From the NCBI GenBank assembly GCA_020722765.1, contig DYKD01000004.1, positions 5,967 through 69,966 on the forward strand: 64,000 nt of DNA, written 5' to 3'. The notes beneath the pieces are model-generated. The model ran no database searches. It was not told the DNA's origin and was given only the letters and a program-made list of their open reading frames with translations. Positions 1 through 10,500 of this stretch are shown in pieces. Origin of the DNA: Brevinema andersonii. Lineage in GTDB: Bacteria > Spirochaetota > DYKD01. The translations under genes and the position numbers were made by a program. Positions within the stretch are counted from its first letter, which is position 1; each line of letters begins with the position of its first letter.

Positions 1-150
1 GTGGTAAAAATAATTACCAGACTTAGGGGTTACTATGCCACCGGAGGTCTCTACTGAGCTAACGACGCTTTGAAAATTTGTCCATGTACCCCACTGAGAC
101 ATCTCGTGCATTGTGTTCCATTCGGCGCCTGACATGAAAATACAAGCCAT
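1..150 (-). CDS. N-terminal part of a CDS truncated by the window edge (MACIFMSGAEWNTMHEMSQWGTWTNFQSVVSSVETSGGIVTPKSGNYFYH...)
   Basis: Open frame from ATG at 148..150, immediately after the stop of the 151..711 gene; runs off the window. Confidence 0.6.
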   Translation of the reverse strand, partial: MACIFMSGAEWNTMHEMSQWGTWTNFQSVVSSVETSGGIVTPKSGNYFYH

Positions 151-711
151 TTAAGACTCCGTGAAAGGCATATCTACTTTAATTTTAAATGGGGTATTCG
201 GTGGGAGAGCGTTACCCGCAAAATCAGTCGCAGAAGCTGCGGCATGAAAAGTGTAGCTGTGTTCGTGTAATGCATGCGTGAAATGAAAACCGTCGTTACC
301 ACCAGGATAAGCATTGTAAACATCAATAGTAATAACAATGCCGTTAGGTGTTTCATGCACCACCTTTAAAGAAACCGGATCAGCATATTCAAAATTACCA
401 TAGAGTTCTTGGATTGTATGCCCTCCAATTAGTGTTTCAACATAATATCCACCCATAACTCTTCTAATTTTGGACAAATCCCACTCTAGCCCTTTAAACG
501 TTACAGCGGTTTCGACAGATTTAAATCTATACGCGGTCGCAGTTGCGGGAATGTTCTGGAAAAACTTGTTCATTTCGTAAGTTGCTTTTATTTCAACCGC
601 GGTAACTGCACCTAGATCAATTGTCGGAGTCTGACCCGCGGCACCGATATAAACAACGCTGGGCCCAATCGAAAACTTACGAGTATCAAACTGTGGTAAA
701 TTATATGGCAT
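151..711 (-). CDS. Major tail protein-like paralogue (uninterrupted copy)
   Basis: MPYNLPQFDT..SIGP.V.YIG..G.TPT.D.GAV matches exon 1 of the gene at 20132..22570; later segments match its exons 3 and 4. Confidence 0.65.
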   Translation of the reverse strand: MPYNLPQFDTRKFSIGPSVVYIGAAGQTPTIDLGAVTAVEIKATYEMNKFFQNIPATATAYRFKSVETAVTFKGLEWDLSKIRRVMGGYYVETLIGGHTIQELYGNFEYADPVSLKVVHETPNGIVITIDVYNAYPGGNDGFHFTHALHEHSYTFHAAASATDFAGNALPPNTPFKIKVDMPFTES

Positions 712-2797
712 AAATCACCTGTGTCGCTGCTGGAGAATCGTAACCATTTATGCCCCTCGCAGCGACCCAAAACTTAAACCCCGTCGATAATCCTGCTGCG
801 CACCGAGCGGCGTACGTTGACGTGTATGAACGCGCACTTTCATCGATAGTCACAGTTAATAAACTCGATGTGCCAGCAATAGTAGTGTGCATTATTTTCC
901 ACCCAATAATTTGATCCTCATACCCTGAAGATCCCGTTGTATATTGAGGATAAGGAGTAAGCCCAGTGCAAACTGGAGGAGCTGGTCCTTCCCTGTTTTG
1001 TTTTGTCCACGAAAATGTAATGTCATCTAAATAATTTGAACTTGACGCCGTCAATCCAGTTGGCTCCATCGGTTCATACAACAACCCTTGTACGAAAATG
1101 TTTGTGGTCTTGGATCCATTTACGTCATATGTCGGCTTGGGATACATATAATGAGGAAAGATTTCAAGGGTGTACGTAGCACCGGGGAGTAAGCTGTCCG
1201 ATGAGATTGACTTGCATTCGATCATAAAAACCTTTGCGCCCCCACCATGCGTCGCTTCCACAGTCCCTTCTTTTGCACGATTAGCATGAGGGCAGTTAAA
1301 CGTAGCAGTTGATGTCGTCTCTGTGTAAGAGGAAACTTTCATAATCTCATCGTCTATTAAAAGATAATGTACGTTCTGCAACGCGGTTTTGAAGTGACGG
1401 TCTTTGTAGATTTCGACCGTAGCGTCGCCCCCTATCGAGATCGTGATGCCACCTTTTAGGCGTCCAATGCAAGCATAATCAACGTATCGCACTGAAACGC
1501 CAGTGTCTACTCTAAATCTATCCAGCGACGTTTCTGTTATTTGATCATCTGTATACCCAAGTACTAAAGACCCGCGATAGTATGATTCTAAAATTCTATA
1601 GCCCCAATCGGTTACTGGCAGGAAATTGCCATAAACAAGGAAAGGAACGTCATCAGGTTGGAAACCGATAGCCATAGTGGCACCTGCGGGCATAATGCTG
1701 TCTTCGATGGCCTCAATCTTCCACAAATTAGGACCTTGCTTCCGCCGTTCAGTACATCTGTAAACACCATTAACGCCGTAATACGAGTGGACCAAAACAA
1801 ACGGGTCATAAATATCGAGTAGGTCACCTTTATTTGCAAAGCACTCAAACGTGACTTTCGCGTATGGATATGTCTGTCTGTGCAGCAATCTCATGGCAAC
1901 TTTTTGCGCCATCGACTCTGTAGTAAAACATTCAAAGTTGAACTCTTGTACACGAATGTTATTCGTCATGTTGTAGTTGCCTAAATCTTCTGCATAAACT
2001 GCGTTTTGATCACACTCACGGTTGATATCAAAAAAGTTAACGTAGACACAATTCTTTGTTGCATACCATGAAGGCCTGTTAAATTCAAAAGTGTTCGCCC
2101 TCATGTCAGATTCAGTGACTGTAACTAGTCCCGAAACATCATAGTCATAACGTCTGAGTTTGAGAGCAACCTTCGCGGTGTCTTCGTCGTAAATTAATTC
2201 ACCATCTATCCAATCAAGGACCGCGCGTAAGGTATTATAAAGCTCACCTCCCTGAATTACTGTACTATACCCCACATCTTCCTCAGTAAGTATATTCCCC
2301 ACTGTAATGAAAGAGTCAGTGTCAACAACTTCGGCACTCAAACCAAAACCATAATGTTGATTTGTTAATAAGTCATAAATTAAGATAGCCGGGTTCAAGC
2401 CGTAACTGCTAGTTTGTGCTGTGACCGTACTAAGTGCGTCTGGTCTATACCACCGACACACATAAAAAGCGGTTGCGGGCATTGAAGGTTGCGCTCCTAA
2501 ATCAACACGTAAACTCGTATACGCAACGTTTCGATAGTACATTCCCTCATGCAAACCACTAAGCAAAGGATCTGGTGTTTGAGTGTTAGTGCCCCACCAA
2601 AACCTTGAGTATTTAACGGACTCCGAAGTGTATAAGTTTAAGTAATCACCCGATCTGTACGCATTGTATGTTGTGTAGTCACAATTATAGTCAAAGCGCA
2701 CAAACTTATCAATCGGCCCCATACTGACTGCGACGCCGATGGTAACTTCATAGGAATACCATATGATCGTTGTTTTTGATGAACCGCCACCGCCCAT
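701..2797 (-). CDS. Tail tip / host-specificity (gpJ- or GTA-like) protein
   Basis: 698 aa; 'GVAVSMGPIDKFVRF' and 'WGTNTQTPDP' tip-protein motifs; position after NlpC/P60 gene. Confidence 0.6.
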   Translation of the reverse strand: MGGGGSSKTTIIWYSYEVTIGVAVSMGPIDKFVRFDYNCDYTTYNAYRSGDYLNLYTSESVKYSRFWWGTNTQTPDPLLSGLHEGMYYRNVAYTSLRVDLGAQPSMPATAFYVCRWYRPDALSTVTAQTSSYGLNPAILIYDLLTNQHYGFGLSAEVVDTDSFITVGNILTEEDVGYSTVIQGGELYNTLRAVLDWIDGELIYDEDTAKVALKLRRYDYDVSGLVTVTESDMRANTFEFNRPSWYATKNCVYVNFFDINRECDQNAVYAEDLGNYNMTNNIRVQEFNFECFTTESMAQKVAMRLLHRQTYPYAKVTFECFANKGDLLDIYDPFVLVHSYYGVNGVYRCTERRKQGPNLWKIEAIEDSIMPAGATMAIGFQPDDVPFLVYGNFLPVTDWGYRILESYYRGSLVLGYTDDQITETSLDRFRVDTGVSVRYVDYACIGRLKGGITISIGGDATVEIYKDRHFKTALQNVHYLLIDDEIMKVSSYTETTSTATFNCPHANRAKEGTVEATHGGGAKVFMIECKSISSDSLLPGATYTLEIFPHYMYPKPTYDVNGSKTTNIFVQGLLYEPMEPTGLTASSSNYLDDITFSWTKQNREGPAPPVCTGLTPYPQYTTGSSGYEDQIIGWKIMHTTIAGTSSLLTVTIDESARSYTSTYAARCAAGLSTGFKFWVAARGINGYDSPAATQVIYAI

Positions 2798-2817
2798 ATT
2801 TTACTTTCTTTTCATCC

Positions 2818-3069
2818 TTATTTTTTACTCATTTCATGCACTTCAACATGTGGAATTACAGTCCAACCGCCCCACTCAATCATTAAACCTCCCAGTTTTG
2901 CGTAGCCGAATACTACTGGAATAGCGACGCCCATTTTAACGCCACTAACTTTAAACTCCTGATTCACAGGTTTTTGTTTTTCACGCCGTTTAGGTCTATA
3001 CATTAAGTATGCTAACCCTAAAATAGCGATATTTGCTAACCACAAAACCAAAGTGAAAATCGCGAACAT
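2818..3069 (-). CDS. Small membrane-anchored protein in tail-tip module
   Basis: 83 aa with N-terminal hydrophobic segment. Confidence 0.45.
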   Translation of the reverse strand: MFAIFTLVLWLANIAILGLAYLMYRPKRREKQKPVNQEFKVSGVKMGVAIPVVFGYAKLGGLMIEWGGWTVIPHVEVHEMSKK

Positions 3070-3513
3070 TTAATCCCATTCCTCCCATTTTGGGCGTAAC
3101 GTGTGCGTTATCCTTTTATAATAATTGAAAGGTAGTGAATCTCTGACAATACCAAAGTGTGGTCGACTGTACACGAAAACGTTGTCTTGCACACAAATCG
3201 CGGGCATCGTGGGAACGCCTCTAAATAAAATAAGGCAAATATCTCCAGGTGCCACTTCTTGAAAAGGCACTTCATTACAAATCAGTGCAAGAGTAGGAAC
3301 AAAAACGTCTTTGTGTTCTCTTACAACCATTAAATGGTTGAAATCCCACGCAAATTTAAGAGTATCCCCGATTGGCATTGTTTTTTCAATACACGCGAGG
3401 AGCCAATGTCCACAATTAGAGCCCCCATCTTTGCCTTTTGTGCACCCCTCAAATACATAAGGCGTGCCTACCCAAGACTCGACTTCAGCTATAAATTTCT
3501 CTTTCACACCCAT
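3070..3513 (-). CDS. NlpC/P60-type peptidase, tail assembly
   Basis: 'WVGTPYVFEG...SNCGHWLLACIE' Cys motif; context between DUF2163-like and tip genes. Confidence 0.65.
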   Translation of the reverse strand: MGVKEKFIAEVESWVGTPYVFEGCTKGKDGGSNCGHWLLACIEKTMPIGDTLKFAWDFNHLMVVREHKDVFVPTLALICNEVPFQEVAPGDICLILFRGVPTMPAICVQDNVFVYSRPHFGIVRDSLPFNYYKRITHTLRPKWEEWD

Positions 3514-4325
3514 TACTTCTTACCAGCGCTCACCTCAACTGACTCGGACCTTAACCCTGTAAAGCGAATTGACTCATAAGGTGCAAAGGGAAATCCGAGA
3601 AAATTGTGAAAGTTGTTAAATTTGTTCTTGCAAGTACTGGTCGTCTTGTCACATCCCACAGTAATATATGAGGTAACACCATCGTGCCACATTGAAGGAA
3701 CAGGATGCAATGTTACTATAGTTCTTGTGCCGTCTCCATTATTAGTATCTTTAGTGATGTACCTATACGAATTCAAATAACGGATGTATCCGTATGTAAA
3801 CCAACCACTTGCTTGGGTAGGACCAGATATTGTTATAGTGCAGCGGTCACTGTAAATCGTTGTAACGGTTGCTAAATATGTATAATCAACAGCGTTTAGA
3901 GAACACAAAGGTGAAAACAATCGGTGGTTGCAGTGCCTCGTTAAACACGTTCGTTGGTAATTATCACGCGCGAACTCAACAAATGAGACACATTGCAGCT
4001 CGATCTCGGCTTTAGACACTTTAAATGAATTCACAAAACCTGAAAAAGCGATGGTGGCTGTTGAATCAGAAGTCTCGTACTCATAAATAATTATTGAAGC
4101 ACACCCCTCGAGAGTTTGGTGTGTAACGTCACGGAAGAAGCCGGCTTGACTCCAAGGAATGGTGATATTAGTTTCACCGACCACTTCCTTCAAATCAAAA
4201 GAAAGCTCTTTGCATTCGATAGCACTAGCTGCATACGTGTTGCTTTCGTACGTATGTGACGCGTTATCAGATGTCACATATAAATGATCTGTACTCAAGT
4301 CAAATTTAAAAAGATATACTTGCAT
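3513..4325 (-). CDS. DUF2163-like distal tail protein
   Basis: C-terminal 'CDKTTSTCKNKFNNFHNFLGFPFAP' signature; precedes NlpC/P60 gene. Confidence 0.65.
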   Translation of the reverse strand: MQVYLFKFDLSTDHLYVTSDNASHTYESNTYAASAIECKELSFDLKEVVGETNITIPWSQAGFFRDVTHQTLEGCASIIIYEYETSDSTATIAFSGFVNSFKVSKAEIELQCVSFVEFARDNYQRTCLTRHCNHRLFSPLCSLNAVDYTYLATVTTIYSDRCTITISGPTQASGWFTYGYIRYLNSYRYITKDTNNGDGTRTIVTLHPVPSMWHDGVTSYITVGCDKTTSTCKNKFNNFHNFLGFPFAPYESIRFTGLRSESVEVSAGKK

Positions 4326-4326
4326 G

Positions 4327-4533
4327 CTATTTCCTGAAAGTCAAGAACCTTTTAACCGCGTGATAATCGGCTTCAGACCAAAAATAACGCTGAATCGCAA
4401 ACGCTAGCAATGCCACTTGGACAGAAATTACAACCTCACCGACAGAAGCCACGCCAAAAGTGAATGCAGTGAGAACACCGATCGGAAATAGAAAAGTTAT
4501 TGCCATAACTAAAATAGCATGTGGGACTCTCAT
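4327..4533 (-). CDS. Small membrane protein
   Basis: 68 aa with two hydrophobic stretches; abuts tape measure gene. Confidence 0.4.
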   Translation of the reverse strand: MRVPHAILVMAITFLFPIGVLTAFTFGVASVGEVVISVQVALLAFAIQRYFWSEADYHAVKRFLTFRK

Positions 4534-7500
4534 TAGACACCTCTCGATCCTAATACCCGACGATTGAACCTAGCGCCGAGTTTATTTACAAAGACGTCAC
4601 CATACTTCTTCGAGCCCAAAAATTGTTCAATGGATTCTTCATCCAACACATTTACAACGGTCATCTTTAATTCAGGCGATACTGCAGGAGTAGGGATGGT
4701 GACTTTAGGCACAGTACCTCCGGTTTTCATTTGCATTTTAACGGGCGCAACGCCGCTTAAAACCTTCTCTGGTGCAGCTCCCTGAAACTTTACCAAGTCT
4801 TGCAGCGCGTAGAAAAAGTCGGGGCCAAAGAAGCTCACGGTCGGGCGGTTAACTACAAACTCGCCAGGCTCTAGCATCGCGGGAACTATATCACCTCGAC
4901 CAGTACCAGGAACAGGGCCGCCAATCTGGAAGGGTTTCTTCCATTGCCATATAAGCCATTGAATGGGTCCTAACTTAGGTGCTGCTGGGTATTTACCGGT
5001 CGCTACTGCATCAGCTAACTCTCGCATTAGAGCATCATACTCCTCAGGCCAGGTACCCCCAGCAAAGATGTCTTTAAATTCGGGGTAAATTCTCTTAGTG
5101 AGGTAGTGAGCTACACCTCTTGCCATTACTTCTTCAGGCGACGCTAGGTACTCTATGTATTCAGCTGGGCTCTGTGGGAACGTTTTCTCTAAGTATGCTT
5201 TAACTTTTGCGGAATCAATAACGGGCAGGAAACCAGCGAGAGGCCTGCCCGATTCTTGTAGGGAGTGTATCGTCTCGTGAATCAAGACATTCGCAAATTG
5301 ACTTTGTATCCCCGCAGGCTCGCGCTCAGCTATAAACTCTCTCGCCGGAAATTTCGACCCCTGCAACTGCATAACGATTTGATCAGATTCTGGAATGTAA
5401 TATGACCCGGGAGAAATGCTGCTTTTGAGATATTCACGTGGGTCTTTGAATCTATCTGTTCTTCCTAAAGCCTCGGCAATATACGTTGTAGCCGCAGGAT
5501 TGTTTTCTTGGAAGAATTCAGCGGCACGTCGAATGCCGGTCTTAGCCTCTTCAATATATGATCTAACCTCAGGACTAGCTTCGGCTAACTCCAAGTTCCA
5601 CGTTTTCTCGAGCTCAGGAAGAATGTTGAGGGGCTCAATAGCCCACGCCTCAGTTGGACCGAACCAATCTAAAATATTCTCGACTAAGCCTCCATGCTGC
5701 ATTCCTCTGAAAAAGCTAAAAATGCCACTGAAGAAGCTGCCTATGCCACTGAAGATGCTACTGAAGAAGTTGCCTATGCTACTGAAAAAGCCACCGCCTC
5801 CTCCAGCTCCCATAGCAGCACCTGCGCCGCTAGCCATGCCCATTCCGCCATAAGAACCTGCGCCTCCTGCGAGTGGACCGAAACCGAAGAACCCTTTGAT
5901 TTTATCCCACAGAGAAAAGCTTTCCTTTGGTAGGCCTAGCTCAAGCTTAGGTAATCCAAGTTCTGACAGGCCCATCTCGGGTAATCCAAGTGTTCCTTTT
6001 CCAAGTATTGTTTCGGCGTCAAAAGGTTCTGTAAAGATTTCATCCCAAAAAGACCCGTTTCTCTGTAACAAGTCTATATTAGGATATAGTGTAGATGCTG
6101 CTGGCCCAACTTTCCCGGTGGCCATTGTGGGCTTAGGTCTTTGCATCTGTTTAAACATGGACAGCAGAGACGAAAACATCGACATATAAGTCAAGGCGAG
6201 CATCCACCAGGGCCAAGTCGTCTTTGTTTTCTTCACAATCGGCTCTGCTGTAGTTACTTGTCCTGGCCACGCGGGGAACCCTCTTGAAGTTAATGCTTCA
6301 CCAATGAGACCACCTTTTTGGAAGAACACTTGGAAAGGAAATGAAAAGAGCCCCTTCCAAAACTGTCCGGCTAACGCGGCACGTTGAGCATATCCTTGAG
6401 CTACTTCTTGGGCATTCGCCAATTCTTTTTGGAGCCACTCTTGGTGTTTGCGTTGCGCTTCAGCAGCAACTGTTTGATTGAACCAATCAGACCAACTAGC
6501 ATATTGTTGGAAGCCAGGACCGTAGTACCCTTGGCCAATTCCAGCGTGTGGCTTAAATAGCTCATAGAGTGGTTCTAGTTGCTCCTCTAAGCCCTCGGAA
6601 AATTCTTCGAAGAAACCCCCGAAAAGGTCTTCAATAGGAAGCTCGAGAGTGCCTTCAAACAGGTCTCCTAAAGCAAGACCGCCTTCTTGTAACTTTTTCA
6701 CTACAGGCAGGCTCAAAACATATTCACCAGGAGTTAACCAAACGGGTACAGAATCCGTCCCGCCTGAACCTTTAACAAACCCACCTGTTTGCATCCCCAT
6801 AGGAGAGAAACCAAAAGGAGAAAAACCAAGGGAAGCCCCACCATAAGTTGGTCTAGACATGCCGCCGAATAAGCCCAACAAAGAAGGTATAAAGCTGATT
6901 ATCCCTTTAATAAAGTTAAAGATACCACTAAAGAACCCACCACTGAACAACCCTCCGAACAAGCCACCAGGTGTCTCGCTAGGAATTCCGCCAGGTGCGC
7001 CACCGAACGTTCTACTAGGCATGCCACCAAATGTGCTTCTTCCTATGCTGGGTGATCTAACTCCTCCGCCTCCTGTCTCAAGCTCTTCCAAGCTTTCAGC
7101 TACTCCTGCAATTCCTCCCTCTCCTTCTACCCCAAGTCCTCCCTCAAGTCCCGAAACTCCGGGAATAGCTGGACCTCCACCCATCGCAGAAAGAATTCCT
7201 GCAGTGTTTTCCGCAGTGGCTCTTTGATAAGCTAAACTCTCAAGCTTATACTGCTTATCTTCAAGCTTAGCCTGCTTTTCCGCATACTCTTTGCTGATCA
7301 TTTCAGGTGGAATCCCGAGCAAGGAAGCAATGCCCCCCGTAACTTGTTCCATCGCTAACTCAGAAAGATTTCTGGCGGCCATTCGAGCTAAGCCTTCCGC
7401 GAGCTTGTTAATATATTCTTGAGGATCCTTCAATCGATGGAGAGCAAAGTCTGTGAATACATCCTCAAGGGTGCCTCGCATACTCTCTAATGTACCGGTG

Positions 7501-10500
7501 AGCATTTCGCCTAATCTGTGAATGGGATCTTCTAACTTACTCGCGAAATCAGATAGGCCTTTCACCATCCCCCACCAGAAAGCGTCGCCAAGGGTCTTGA
7601 TTGTTTCTTGATCTTTGATCATGCCAGCAGCAGCTCTGGACCAATTGGCATAAATCTTGGTGATCTCGATGTCAGCAATCGAACCAATCGCTTTCCAAAT
7701 ATCTGCTGCAGTGGCTCCAAACATCGCCATGTGTTCCTGCAATTCGCTTAATTGCCGTTTAGTAGTTTCATGGCGCTGTGCTTGCATTTCATAAAATTTT
7801 GCGATGTTGTCGAAGGCTTCCTTCATGGTGAGGCCAGGAATCTTCGCCATCATCCTAATCAATGAATCAAACTGTTCAGGCCTCAGTTCGAATCCTGACG
7901 TGAGCGCTTCTTTAATAGCCTGCTCAAAGGTCTTGGCAATTTTATATGGGATACCGCCTTGCAGCCATTTAGTACCCAAAGCCATTAACTTTTCATAGAA
8001 TAACTCAAACAACTCAAAATTGGTTTCGATTTGTGTCTTTAAACGAGTAGGAGATAGAACATCGGAGAAAAGATAGTTGTAAAACTTAGTCATTGATACG
8101 CCAGGCTTGGTCGCTAAATAGTCCAGCATCTTGAGCATGTCTTCGAAGTTTTGAACCGTCCAGTTCCTTTCGTCTTCGAACATGGTCTTTCCGATCTCGA
8201 GCATTTCCTTACGGATCTTCGCATAGGAAACCTTTTGCTTCAAGAGAATGGACACATACAAATCAACAACTTGCTTATCAATGATTGCACCAGTTTCTAG
8301 TAAGGCCTTTAAGGGCTCGGTGAGCATTTTGAAAAAGTCTGCTCTGGGTAGTTTGACCCTTAACCATACGTCAAACAACCTGCTGATGCTATCTTCAAAC
8401 TGCTTAATCTCAGCTGGCTGTAAACGATTGTCACGGATTAAGCCATAGAAATCTGTAATCGCTTTTTTGACATATTCAGCACCTGGGCGACCTCTTCCAA
8501 TCATCTCTACAATTTTTGCGTACCAAGCGTCAAACCCCTCCCAAACAATTGAAGGGACAACTTCGTGTTCAGCAGGGATTCTGATACGCAAATCTCTGGG
8601 TATTTTAACCCCAGTACGAAATTGTAAAAACGCTTTCTTTACTTTTTCTAAATGCTTCAATGTGGAAGCCGGAATTTTCCCGAGCTTAACTCTATCAAGC
8701 CCAGCATTATATGCAGCTACAACCTTCATAAGCTTTTGCCAGGTTTCTTCATTGATGCCCTCAAGCTGGCTCAAATCAATACCTAATGCACGCATTAAGT
8801 CCAGCGTATGTCGAATAGCAATCTTAGTAGCTAACGCCCGGTTTTCAAAACCTTCAAGTTGTTCCGCCTTAACTCCGTACATTGCAGCGGTACTAGGCAT
8901 AAATTGAAATGGGCCTCTTTCTCCCGATGTGCCGACTCTGCGAGGATTAAAACCACTCTCCACTTGTTCCATCGCCAACATCAATGCGGTAAACGTTTCG
9001 CCATATGTCGAAGCTTGACGCACGGTTTCGTCAATCATAGCTTTAAGTTGTGTGCGTGTAACTGACGACATCGTGTGCAACATCGACTGATAACGATTGA
9101 AGAAATCGCCTTGAGACTGAACAGCATCAGCGGCCCCTTGACGAAGGAGGTGCGTCCTGATCTCTAAATTCTTGCCCATAAACTCGGTTATCGCATTTTC
9201 CATCTCCCTGTCTATCTGCATTAACTGGTTTTTCTTCGAAGCGACTTCATTGGCAAGCTCTGCGCTTCTCTTCCGTAGTTCAGCTTCTCTGTTTCTTAAT
9301 TCAGCTGTCGGTCGTATACCTTCTTGTATCTCTTGCTCAAGGACTTGCCACTTAATGCGAATCTCTTCTTGTTCGAGTTTAGCCCTTTCTTCTGCTAGTT
9401 TGATTTCCTCGCGCACAGCAGCCTTCTTCCGTTCATATGCTGCACGTACCCGATCGACATCCGCGAGCTCACCACGTGCAAGCTTTGCACGCTCTTCTTC
9501 AATAACACTACTTGCCTCGGTTGTTTTTGTTTGTGCACTTAGTCGTTGTGATTCAATGTCGAGCAAATCAGCCGTATGAGACATCCGGAACAATTTCGCC
9601 TGCTCTTCACCTTGTTGAATGGCCAGATTCAATTGCTCGTAATGGTTTTTAATCAACTTTACGCGAAGCTCATTGCGCGCCTGTTCCTCTTTGAGCTTCC
9701 TAGTCGCATCATCAGCGTGCATTGTAGTAAGTTTGGAAAGTTGATGGTAATATTCACGCTGCAAATTAATTTCTTCTTGTCTTAATTGCTCTCTCTTTAA
9801 TAAGTATTGTCTTTGGGTGTCAAGTCTGAATTGCTCGGCGGTTGGAGGTGCGATCTTATAACTTAATTCCGTTTCTTTAGCTAAGTTCTCAATGTAACTT
9901 TTACGATATTCCGTCTCAGTTTTAAGAGCCTCCATAGCTGCGTCTGCAATCTCGCGGACCTTCTTGTCGGTCAAGGTCTTGTCAACCTTAATTCCCATCG
10001 ACGCGAGAACGCTTTCAGCCATACCTGGGATTCTCATCTCAAAGAGGCCCTTAGCAAGACCCTCTCTGGCTCGCTTAACTTGTTCGTTGTCAGCCAAATT
10101 AAGAGTTCTAAACCAATCAGCGACTTCTGCGGGAACCAACTGTAGCAGTAAGTCGCGATTACCTTGTAACTGAATCAGGAACTCCTTACTATCAAAAATC
10201 TTAGCTCCTATTTCACCCCATTTCATACCATAAAGGTTAGGAGCAGCTAATTCCTCTCTGAGTTTGTCTTGTAAGGCCTTGAAAATCTTAACGTCTCCCC
10301 AATCTTGCTTCTGCCACGCCTCAACTTGTGCTCTCATTGGATTGGCGATCAGACTGCTCAATCTCCCAAAATACACATTTACTTCATTTGCTTGTGCAGC
10401 TCCAACGTCTTTAATCGCTTCGGTAATTAACTTCGTAGCTTCTAAATATTTCCGCTTTCCTTCTGCAGAGAGGGTTCTGGGGTCGATTTGCTCAAATAAC

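Noticed and set aside
6859-7227. Proline-rich plus-strand ORF and the many other plus-strand ORFs across the window
   Set aside because: They lie antisense to well-supported minus-strand genes and show low-complexity composition mirrored from Gly/Phe- or Lys-rich codons
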